From positions 1 to 8,655 of the forward strand of contig JAJYIL010000107.1 of NCBI GenBank assembly GCA_021790055.1: 8,655 nt of DNA, in the 5' to 3' direction. The notes under the pieces were generated by a model, which saw only the letters and a program-made list of their open reading frames with translations, was not told the origin of the DNA and made no database searches. Made by a program: the position numbers and the translations under genes. This stretch comes from Bacteroidota bacterium (lineage in GTDB: Bacteria > Bacteroidota > Ignavibacteria > Ignavibacteriales > Ignavibacteriaceae). Numbering within the stretch: position 1 is the stretch's first letter; the number at the start of each line of letters is the position of its first letter. Shown piece after piece: positions 1 through 6,107 of this stretch.

Positions 1-80
1 GAAGAAGTACCAATTTAAAGGTCACAATTAAACAAATCTATTTTTTACATACTAAAATCATAATAAATTAAGGTATTATT

Positions 81-134
81 ATGAGGTTCCGGAACGTCCT
101 GTATTTAATTTTAAACTTCAGTAAGGGGAAATAA
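81..134 (+). CDS. Possible 17-codon leader ORF upstream of the Mg2+ ATPase
   Basis: The reading frame encodes MRFRNVLYLILNFSKGK and stops with TAA at 132-134, directly against the ATG of the ATPase gene at 135. An AAGG at 70-73, 7 nt before the ATG, could serve as its ribosome-binding site, and the ATPase's own AAGGGGA (123-129) lies inside its last codons. Ribosomes finishing this ORF could therefore reinitiate on the ATPase gene. Enterobacterial mgtA and mgtC leaders carry short regulatory ORFs (mgtL, mgtM, mgtP). This peptide shares neither sequence nor a proline cluster with MgtL, so any parallel is functional analogy only. A 54-nt ORF can arise by chance, and no homologue is known to me. 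Confidence 0.3.
   Translation: MRFRNVLYLILNFSKGK
86..95. promoter_or_regulatory. 10-bp perfect palindrome in the ATPase leader
   Basis: GTTCCGGAAC is self-complementary and is a GC-rich island in an otherwise very AT-rich leader, 40 nt before the ATPase start. It could be a repressor operator or part of an RNA fold. It also lies within the candidate leader ORF. No known regulator consensus was recognised, and a short palindrome can be chance. Confidence 0.2.
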
Positions 135-2795
135 ATGGCTAAATCAATTTTTAAAAAAATATCGCCGTCTATTTTTACAAAGGAAGCTAAGACCCCTCAT
201 AGCGCAACTCTAGATGAACAGCGCTTGATAAGTATTTGTAAGCTTACACAACGGGATACTATTTCGAATCTAAGCAGCAGTGAAATCGGATTATCATCAG
301 AACAGGCAGAAAAAAGACTGGAAGAATACGGCAAGAATGAATTAGCACATACCAAGAAGATAGGAATACTTCAGGATATTTTTAACCGATGCAAAAGCCC
401 GTTGGTTGTACAGCTTCTTGCAATCGCCGTTATTTCCGGTTTAATGGACGACATAAAATCAGCTTTTGTTGTAGGAGTTATGGTGCTGCTTAGCGTAGGT
501 CTGTCTTTTGTTTTGGACCGCAAATCAAGCAGTGCAGTAGAAGCATTAGGTAAAAGAGTTCAATCTCATACAGTTGTCTTGCGAGACGGCAAAGAAATTG
601 AAATTCCATTTTCTGAGGTAGTTCCAGGCGATATTATTTTATTACAGGCAGGCTCGATTATTCCTGCCGATATCCGGCTTCTTTCTGTAAAAGATTTTTT
701 TGTCAGCCAATCAATATTAACGGGAGAGTCTCTTCCGATAGAAAAAAAATGCGAAGCTCAGCAATTAACCAGCGGCTTTGTTTTTGAGCTTGCCAATGCT
801 TGTTTCCAGGGAAGCAATGTTTTAAGCGGAACCGCGCGCGGTATTGTTGTTAACACAGGTATTCATACTTATTTCGGTTCAATTTCCGAAAGGCTTGTAG
901 AAAGTAGACCGAAGACAAGCTTTGATATAGGTATAAAATCATTTACCTGGCTGATGATTCGTTTTATGATGGTAATGGTATTTGCTGTTTTTATGATAAT
1001 TGGACTAACAAAAGGAAATTGGATCGAAGCGCTTCTTTTCGGTCTTTCAATTGCCGTTGGTTTAACTCCTGAAATGCTGCCGATGATTGTTACAGTTAAT
1101 CTTGCCAAAGGTGCTTTAACGATGTCCAAGAAAAAAGTCATAGTTAAGCAGCTGACCTCAATTCAGAATTTCGGCGCGATTGATATACTTTGTACTGATA
1201 AGACCGGAACTTTAACTCAAGACCGTGTTATTCTTGAAAAGCATGTAGACATTACCGGCAAGGAGAGCCGCGACGTACTTCTCTATGCGTACTTAAACAG
1301 CTTTTATCAAACTGGTTTAAGAAATCTTCTTGATCGTGCGGTTATCTCCCACATCGATTTAGCGGTGGAAGCTAAATGCCAGCTTGTTGATGAATTACCG
1401 TTTGATTTCCAGCGCAGGCGGATGTCTGTGGCGGTTGAATACGAAGGCGATCATGTTCTTATATGTAAAGGTGCGGTTGAAGAGATTTATTCAATTTGCA
1501 GCTTCTACCAGATTGATGATGAAGTCTACCCGCTCATTCAAATGATCCATGACGATCTATATGAAGATGTAGAAGACTTAAACAATGAAGGATACCGTGT
1601 TCTTGCGATTGCTTACCGGGAGTTCCCGAAAACAAAAACCACCTTTACAGTTGCGGATGAATCAAACATGATTCTTCTGGGTTACATAGCCTTCTTCGAT
1701 CCGCCGAAAGATTCGGCAGCACAGGCAATTGCCAGCCTTCAGAACGTAGGTGTAAAGGTTAAGATTCTTACGGGCGATAACGCTTTAGTAACAAAAAAAG
1801 TTTGTCATGATGTAGGTTTGCAAATTGATAAAATAATTATTGGAACTGAGCTAATAAATCTGTCGGATGCCGACTTTGCAAAAGCTGCAATGGAAGCTAA
1901 TGTATTTGCCAAGCTCTCTCCGGTACAAAAAGAAAAGGTAATACATGCTTTAAGACAAGCAGGGCACGTAGTAGGATATATGGGCGATGGAATAAATGAT
2001 TCCCCTTCCTTACGTGCCGCCGATGTTGGAATATCGGTGGACAGCGCTGCCGACGTTGCCAAGGAAGCCGCCGATATAGTTCTACTCGAAAAAAGCCTGA
2101 TCGTACTAGAAGATGGAATTAAGGAAGGAAGAAAAGTTTTTGCAAACATTATTAAATATATTCGGATGGGTGCAAGCTCCAACTTCGGCAACATGTTCAG
2201 CGTAATCGGTGCTAGTTATCTTTTCCCCTTCCTTCCGATGAAGCCAATACAAATTCTTCTGAATAACTTACTGTATGATTTTTCACAAACCGGCATTCCG
2301 TCGGACAACGTAGACCAGGAACTTGTAGATAAGCCGCTTAAGTGGAACATAAACAACATTAAAAAGTTTATGATATTTATCGGACCGATGAGCTCTATCT
2401 TCGATTATGCAACTTTCGGCTTGATGTGGTTTATCTTTAAATCCAGCGAATATCTTAATCCTCTGCTTTCCACCGGTGAGAAAACTTATAAAGTAGATTT
2501 ATTTCAAACCGGTTGGTTTGTTGAGTCGTTATTGACTCAGACGCTGATTGTTCATATAATAAGAACCCGCAAGGTTCCGTTTTTCGGAAGCAGAGCATCG
2601 GTTCCAATGATGCTGACTACATTATTGATAATGGTTATCGGCGCATGGCTGCCTTATTCGCCCTTTGCTTTAACGTTCGGCTTTGTTCCGTTACCGTCAC
2701 AATATTGGTTATGGATTGCAGGATTTCTTATTACTTACAGCGCTCTTACTCACTTTGTTAAAACGTGGTTCTTCAAAAGATATGGAGTTAATTAA
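135..2795 (+). CDS. mgtA: Magnesium-translocating P-type ATPase (MgtA/MgtB type, P3B)
   Basis: This inner-membrane pump couples ATP hydrolysis to Mg2+ entry into the cytoplasm. At 886 residues it is close to E. coli MgtA (898). Visible landmarks in order are the actuator motif TGES at 196-199, the fourth-helix motif TPEMLP at 311-316 followed by a conserved MgtA-like stretch, the phosphorylation motif DKTGT with D355, the nucleotide-domain KGA at 445-447, TGDN at 546-549, and the hinge GDGIND at 617-622. Hydrophobic segments lie near 90-125, 270-315 and 685-880. The C-terminal membrane domain follows recalled E. coli MgtA closely (for example SSNFGN and GPMSSIFD). The hinge continues as SPSL where most P-type ATPases have APAL, a mild change unlikely to abolish activity. 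The ATG at 135 is supported by AAGGGGA at 123-129 with a 5-nt spacer. The EIIA-like gene follows after 2 nt. Ca2+ or other cations are less likely substrates because the fourth-helix sequence is MgtA-like. Confidence 0.93.
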   Translation: MAKSIFKKISPSIFTKEAKTPHSATLDEQRLISICKLTQRDTISNLSSSEIGLSSEQAEKRLEEYGKNELAHTKKIGILQDIFNRCKSPLVVQLLAIAVISGLMDDIKSAFVVGVMVLLSVGLSFVLDRKSSSAVEALGKRVQSHTVVLRDGKEIEIPFSEVVPGDIILLQAGSIIPADIRLLSVKDFFVSQSILTGESLPIEKKCEAQQLTSGFVFELANACFQGSNVLSGTARGIVVNTGIHTYFGSISERLVESRPKTSFDIGIKSFTWLMIRFMMVMVFAVFMIIGLTKGNWIEALLFGLSIAVGLTPEMLPMIVTVNLAKGALTMSKKKVIVKQLTSIQNFGAIDILCTDKTGTLTQDRVILEKHVDITGKESRDVLLYAYLNSFYQTGLRNLLDRAVISHIDLAVEAKCQLVDELPFDFQRRRMSVAVEYEGDHVLICKGAVEEIYSICSFYQIDDEVYPLIQMIHDDLYEDVEDLNNEGYRVLAIAYREFPKTKTTFTVADESNMILLGYIAFFDPPKDSAAQAIASLQNVGVKVKILTGDNALVTKKVCHDVGLQIDKIIIGTELINLSDADFAKAAMEANVFAKLSPVQKEKVIHALRQAGHVVGYMGDGINDSPSLRAADVGISVDSAADVAKEAADIVLLEKSLIVLEDGIKEGRKVFANIIKYIRMGASSNFGNMFSVIGASYLFPFLPMKPIQILLNNLLYDFSQTGIPSDNVDQELVDKPLKWNINNIKKFMIFIGPMSSIFDYATFGLMWFIFKSSEYLNPLLSTGEKTYKVDLFQTGWFVESLLTQTLIVHIIRTRKVPFFGSRASVPMMLTTLLIMVIGAWLPYSPFALTFGFVPLPSQYWLWIAGFLITYSALTHFVKTWFFKRYGVN

Positions 2796-2797
2796 TT

Positions 2798-3580
2798 ATG
2801 GATACATTATTAGATGCACTACAGGAAGGTCGATTAATCGAGCTTCCGGATAACGACAAGCAGGATTCTCTCCAATTGCTTGCCCATATTATTGAAGCAA
2901 TTCCTTCCGTACCAAACGGTACCGATGTTGCCGGACTCGTGGTGAAGCGCGAAGAAAACTATAACACTGCTCTTGGAAAGGGCTTTGCAGTTCCTCATGC
3001 AAGAGCTTCATTTGACGGCGACCTTTACTGCGCAGTGGGCTGGAGTCCTTCCGGGATAAATTACGGCTCGCCGGACGGTAACCCGGTACATATCGTAATA
3101 ATGTTTTTAGTTCCTGATAACCAGCGGAACTACTATTTAAAAGAAGTATCCAATATTGCAAAGGCGTTAAACGAGCTTCATAATGAAGAGACTGTGAAAA
3201 CTGCAGAGGATTTAAATACCGTACGAAATTATCTCCTCGATCTTGTTAGCTCTGCAAAAACTATAGTTGGACCGGAAGCCCGTGCAAGAATGATTCAACT
3301 TGAAGCCCGTGAAAGCCTGCCGCAGCTTGAGCTAAAAAATATAGCTAACCTGCTAATTGAACCGGTAATGATTGTTACCTCTGCAGGCTCAAAGCCCATA
3401 ACGCTTGGGCAGAACAAAGAGTTGATAGATGCATTGGACAGCATTCAGAATCTTTCAGAATCGCTAAACAACAACGGGAAGTTTTTCGACCATTCCGGCT
3501 GGCGGATTCTTAAAAGGAACTCTTCTATCTACCAGGGAGGAAGAGTAATGCATGACTGCCTGGCTATAAGGATGGTTTAA
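2798..3580 (+). CDS. PTS EIIA-like protein (fructose/Ntr family) with unknown C-terminal domain
   Basis: Residues about 1-150 form a phosphotransferase EIIA type-2 domain, which accepts phosphate from HPr-like proteins on a histidine. The signature GKGFAVPHAR at 60-69 places the phosphorylated His at 67. The later segment IVIMFLVPDNQ aligns with the E. coli PtsN sequence I recall (LLFALLVPADQ). In that alignment the second conserved His of the family (PtsN H120) is Tyr113 here. Residues about 155-260 extend beyond the usual EIIA length (about 150-165) and match nothing I recognise; they contain an SLPQLELKN segment and end in HDCLAIRMV. No membrane segment, EIIB or EIIC domain is present, so a regulatory role is more likely than sugar transport. 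The start is supported by GGAG at 2784-2787. The 2-nt gap to the Mg2+ ATPase implies co-transcription and a role in controlling Mg2+ uptake. That role is inferred. Confidence 0.8.
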   Translation: MDTLLDALQEGRLIELPDNDKQDSLQLLAHIIEAIPSVPNGTDVAGLVVKREENYNTALGKGFAVPHARASFDGDLYCAVGWSPSGINYGSPDGNPVHIVIMFLVPDNQRNYYLKEVSNIAKALNELHNEETVKTAEDLNTVRNYLLDLVSSAKTIVGPEARARMIQLEARESLPQLELKNIANLLIEPVMIVTSAGSKPITLGQNKELIDALDSIQNLSESLNNNGKFFDHSGWRILKRNSSIYQGGRVMHDCLAIRMV

Positions 3581-3596
3581 CAATACAACCTGCGTC

Positions 3597-3635
3597 AATT
3601 ACATTCCTTGCTAAAACACATCCCGTTATGTAATT
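3597..3635. repeat. Inverted repeat overlapping the htpX promoter
   Basis: AATTACAT (3597-3604) is perfectly inverted as ATGTAATT (3628-3635). The arm starts are 31 bp apart, near three helical turns, so both arms would face the same side of the DNA. The left arm ends just upstream of the candidate -33 element and the right arm overlaps the candidate -7 element. This geometry suits a dimeric repressor site. The AT-only stem and 23-nt loop make a stable RNA hairpin or terminator unlikely. Confidence 0.3.
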
Positions 3636-3638
3636 TTG
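3608..3638 (+). promoter_or_regulatory. Candidate Bacteroidota-type promoter for htpX
   Basis: TTG at 3608-3610, a 20-nt spacer and TAATTTTG at 3631-3638 match the Bacteroidota primary-sigma consensus TTTG/TTG, N19-21, TAnnTTTG. Transcription would begin near 3645, giving a leader of about 20 nt before the ATG at 3664. The 83-nt gap after the EIIA gene leaves room for it. Confidence is limited because the host phylum is itself inferred. Confidence 0.4.
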
Positions 3639-3663
3639 ATATAGATAAAATTGGATTAAGAAA

Positions 3664-4512
3664 ATGAATACGCTAAAAACAGTATTTTTAATGACGTTGA
3701 TGATGGTTTTATTCATTCTTGTCGGTGATTTAATCGGCGGAAGGAGTGGGATGACTATTGCCTTCTTATTTGCTCTGCTTATGAATTTTGGAAGTTACTG
3801 GTTCTCGGATAAAATCGTTTTATCGATGTATAAAGCCCGCCAGGTAACCCAGCAGGAAGCGCCTGAGTTGTATTCGGTTGTGCAAAGACTTGCTCAAAGT
3901 GCTGAGATACCTATGCCTAAGATTTACATTATTGACGACCAAACGCCAAATGCTTTCGCAACCGGTAGAAGCCCGGATCACGCTGCTGTAGCTGCTACAA
4001 CAGGTATCCTAAGCATGCTAAATCAAGACGAGCTTGCCGGCGTACTTGGTCATGAACTTGCACATGTAAAGCACCGTGATATTTTGACCGGAACGATTGC
4101 AGCTACCTTCGTTGGAACAATTACCTTCATCGCGCAGATGGCTGGCTGGGCAATGATGTTTACCGGAAGGGCAAACGATAGAGACGATGATGGATTAGCC
4201 TCTTTGGTACTGATAATCTTATCTCCGATCGCAGCAACACTACTTCAGCTTGCAATATCAAGATCGAGAGAATTTGCTGCGGATGCGGGAGGTGCACATT
4301 TCTCCCATAATCCGCTGGCGCTTGCTTCTGCACTTGAAAAAATATCAAGAGGCAACCAGATTAAGCCGGTAAATAATGTAGGTCCTGCTACTGCACACAT
4401 GTTTATAGTAAATCCGCTCAGCGGAAAACCAATTATGAAATTATTCTCTACCCATCCTCCGATTGAAGAAAGAGTAAAAAGGCTGAGGGCAATGGCAGCA
4501 GATAGAATCTAA
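3664..4512 (+). CDS. htpX: Membrane zinc metalloprotease HtpX (M48 family)
   Basis: HtpX is an inner-membrane, Zn2+-dependent protease that degrades misfolded or damaged membrane proteins alongside FtsH, with its active site on the cytoplasmic side. The 282-residue length is normal for the family. Two N-terminal hydrophobic segments (about 5-22 and 29-48) precede the catalytic HELAH at 130-134, where H130 and H134 bind zinc and E131 is the base. The third zinc ligand is E203 in SREFAAD. Two further hydrophobic stretches lie at about 141-165 and 178-198. The C-terminal FSTHPPIEERVKRL (261-274) is the usual M48B ending. The start has only a weak ribosome-binding site (TTAAG just upstream), in keeping with other genes here. 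A candidate promoter lies immediately upstream, so htpX can probably be transcribed apart from the Mg2+ module. In proteobacteria htpX belongs to the Cpx envelope-stress response; no such control can be read from this sequence. Confidence 0.95.
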   Translation: MNTLKTVFLMTLMMVLFILVGDLIGGRSGMTIAFLFALLMNFGSYWFSDKIVLSMYKARQVTQQEAPELYSVVQRLAQSAEIPMPKIYIIDDQTPNAFATGRSPDHAAVAATTGILSMLNQDELAGVLGHELAHVKHRDILTGTIAATFVGTITFIAQMAGWAMMFTGRANDRDDDGLASLVLIILSPIAATLLQLAISRSREFAADAGGAHFSHNPLALASALEKISRGNQIKPVNNVGPATAHMFIVNPLSGKPIMKLFSTHPPIEERVKRLRAMAADRI

Positions 4513-4531
4513 GAATTACAAGATTACATGA

Positions 4532-4555
4532 TTATCCGTAGGATCCATTGGATAA
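4532..4555 (+). repeat. Alternative small hairpins downstream of htpX
   Basis: TTATCC (4532-4537) can pair with GGATAA (4550-4555). Its inner ATCC can instead pair with the GGAT at 4541-4544 across a 3-nt loop. GGATCC at 4541-4546 is itself palindromic. These pairings exclude one another and surround a possible TTG start (4548). The stems are short, there is no T-run, and this is not an intrinsic terminator. It could be chance. Confidence 0.2.
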
Positions 4556-4622
4556 AATTACAATATTAGTAACGCAAGAGAATTCTGAATTTAAGAGTGA
4601 AGGCTCACTTTTATTGGAAACC

Positions 4623-5246
4623 TTGAAATTAAAAGCCGGATGGTTATTGATTCTAATTACTTTGATTTTTTCACAGCAATCATTTTGCGGGCAAAATCAA
4701 TCTGAAAAGAAGGCAAAGACAAACCTTGCAATTTTTTATGCTCTTATTGATTCAGCAACCAGCACTATCATTACGAATATTCCTAAGGGCAAGGTAGTAA
4801 AGCTTAACTTTGATTTCGGTGGTATTTATTCAATATTCGGAAATCATCTTATTAAGGAACTAAATAAAGGCGGAAATCAAATTACGTTTGGAGTAATTGG
4901 AGATAGCTCTTACACCGAAATAAACTTTGTAGTCGATACCGCCTTGGTGAATTACGGAAAATTTTTCCAGACGGCTCTATTTGGAAATTTCTTTACTAAC
5001 AGAAATGTTACATTAAGCGGGAATTATTCAGTAAACCAACCGGAAGTTTCAGTTAGGAATTTCCGGTACAGCTATAGCGATACTGTTAATGCCAATATGA
5101 TAAAGAAAATTGAAAATCCTGCTTTCCCTTTTACACAAGCTTCCATTCCGGCTGAGCCGTTTTTCTCAAGCATTTATGAACCCGTTATTGCAGTCGGCGC
5201 AGCCGCGCTTACAGTCATTTTGTTCTTTACTGTAAGAAGTAAGTAA
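4623..5246 (+). CDS. Unrecognised exported protein with C-terminal membrane segment
   Basis: I do not recognise this family. With the TTG start at 4623 the product is 207 residues and begins like a signal peptide: MKLKAGW, a hydrophobic run to about residue 16, then a polar QQSFCGQNQ where signal peptidase I could cut. The frame also opens at TTG 4548 (232 residues) and TTG 4614, but those give a long acidic N-terminus before the hydrophobic run; no in-frame ATG exists. The body (about 30-180) is rich in F, N, T and S, suggesting beta structure. A second hydrophobic segment (about 186-203, SIYEPVIAVGAAALTVILFF) is followed by the basic end TVRSK. Cleavage of the signal would leave a periplasmic domain anchored in the inner membrane by its C-terminus; an uncleaved signal would give two membrane spans. 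It sits between htpX and bamD on the same strand, consistent with an envelope role, but no function can be assigned. Confidence 0.7.
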   Translation: MKLKAGWLLILITLIFSQQSFCGQNQSEKKAKTNLAIFYALIDSATSTIITNIPKGKVVKLNFDFGGIYSIFGNHLIKELNKGGNQITFGVIGDSSYTEINFVVDTALVNYGKFFQTALFGNFFTNRNVTLSGNYSVNQPEVSVRNFRYSYSDTVNANMIKKIENPAFPFTQASIPAEPFFSSIYEPVIAVGAAALTVILFFTVRSK

Positions 5247-5257
5247 CAATATTTCCC

Positions 5258-5288
5258 TTTGAAGCCTTATAGAATTTATTTATAATTG
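5258..5288 (+). promoter_or_regulatory. Candidate Bacteroidota-type promoter for bamD operon
   Basis: TTTG at 5258-5261, a 19-nt spacer and TATAATTG at 5281-5288 match TTTG, N19, TAnnTTTG with one mismatch. The predicted transcript would begin near 5295, about 27 nt before the ATG at 5322. If correct, the TTG at 5286 lies in the -7 element and cannot be the translation start. Confidence 0.4.
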
Positions 5289-5321
5289 TATTCAAATTTT
5301 TCAAATAAGTACTTAATAAAT

Positions 5322-6107
5322 ATGAAGTTCCATTTTGCAAAGCGATCAATTCCGACCTTCCTCTTTTTAGGGGCAGCAGTGCTATACCTATGGGGCTGTT
5401 CAGCTTCCATTGATACATCGCAGCTTCCGCCAAGCCAGAGATATGAATACGCAGTAAAATTATATCATGACAAGGATTACCAGGAAGCGCTAAAAGAATT
5501 CCAGGCAATTGTTCTTCAATACCCCGGCAACGTTATTATAGATTCGTCGCAATATTATCTAGGCATGACGAGATATCAACGCGGTGAATACATTTTAGGA
5601 GCATATGAATTCAGCCGGTTGATTAAAAACATGCCGTCAAGTAAGCTGGTTCCGATTGCACAGTACATGCTTGCAGAATGCTATTACAAGCTTTCACCTT
5701 ATTTTGAACTCGACCAGAAATATACTAGGAAAGCAATAAGCGAATTCCAGGCGTTCATCGACTTCTTCCCTGCCGATCCCAAGGTTCCGGATGCTGAAAA
5801 GAAGATTGCCGAAATGAATGACAAGCTTGCTCATAAAGAGTATCATACGGCGTATATATATAATAAAATGGATTATTATAAAGCGGCATTAATTTATTAC
5901 AACCTGGTTATAGATAATTACCATGAAACCAAATACGGTCCGTTGGCTATGCTCGATAAAATTAATTTGCTAATAAGCCGGAAAAGAAACGATGAGGCGC
6001 TTGCTTCAATTTCAAAGTTTATTGATTTATATCCGAACGATTCGCACATAAAAGAAGTTCAGAAATTAAAGTCTTCCTTAGAAGACAAACTCTCGGCAGC
6101 TAAGTAA
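5322..6107 (+). CDS. bamD: Outer-membrane protein assembly lipoprotein BamD
   Basis: BamD is a periplasm-facing lipoprotein of the BAM complex that, with BamA, folds and inserts beta-barrel proteins into the outer membrane. With the ATG at 5322 the product is 261 residues. It has a basic N-terminus (MKFHFAKR), a hydrophobic core and a lipobox LWGC, giving a lipidated C26. TPR-like helical pairs follow at about 41-68 (YEYAVKLYHDKDYQEALKEF), 77-104, 112-149, 174-201 and 208-238, the usual five-repeat layout of BamD. The frame continues upstream to TTG 5286, but that start would bury the signal peptide behind 12 extra residues and overlap the candidate promoter, so ATG 5322 is preferred although no clear ribosome-binding site precedes it. 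The stop overlaps the next start by one base (TAATG). YbgF/CpoB-type TPR proteins are the main alternative; length, lipobox and repeat layout favour BamD. Confidence 0.85.
   Translation: MKFHFAKRSIPTFLFLGAAVLYLWGCSASIDTSQLPPSQRYEYAVKLYHDKDYQEALKEFQAIVLQYPGNVIIDSSQYYLGMTRYQRGEYILGAYEFSRLIKNMPSSKLVPIAQYMLAECYYKLSPYFELDQKYTRKAISEFQAFIDFFPADPKVPDAEKKIAEMNDKLAHKEYHTAYIYNKMDYYKAALIYYNLVIDNYHETKYGPLAMLDKINLLISRKRNDEALASISKFIDLYPNDSHIKEVQKLKSSLEDKLSAAK

Noticed and set aside
1..31. Possible tail of an upstream + strand gene (frames ending at TAA 16-18 or 29-31)
   Set aside because: Only 5-9 codons are visible in either frame, with nothing to choose between them or identify a product.
1..134. Mg2+-sensing M-box riboswitch upstream of the ATPase
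   Set aside because: The available leader is shorter than a typical M-box and I see no recognisable conserved core; an element partly outside the window cannot be excluded.
869..1141. Reverse-strand open frame inside the ATPase gene
   Set aside because: It is antisense to a well-conserved P-type ATPase region, with no ribosome-binding site or recognisable protein.
1805..2194. Reverse-strand open frame of 129 codons
   Set aside because: It is antisense to the conserved hinge of the ATPase, low-complexity and rich in Ser/Ala; a shadow of the coding strand.
2889..3161. Reverse-strand open frame opposite the EIIA gene
   Set aside because: It lies antisense to the EIIA active-site region and its product resembles nothing.
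3597..3640. Intrinsic terminator after the EIIA gene
   Set aside because: The stem is AT-only, with a 23-nt loop and no proper T-run; it fits a DNA operator better than a terminator.
4160..4348. Reverse-strand open frame opposite htpX
   Set aside because: Short and antisense to conserved HtpX sequence.
5286..5321. TTG start 12 codons upstream of the bamD ATG
   Set aside because: It would put 12 residues before an otherwise standard lipoprotein signal peptide and lies in the candidate -7 promoter element.
5227..5508. Reverse-strand open frame across the bamD promoter and signal peptide
   Set aside because: Overlaps the strongly supported bamD start and has no family features.
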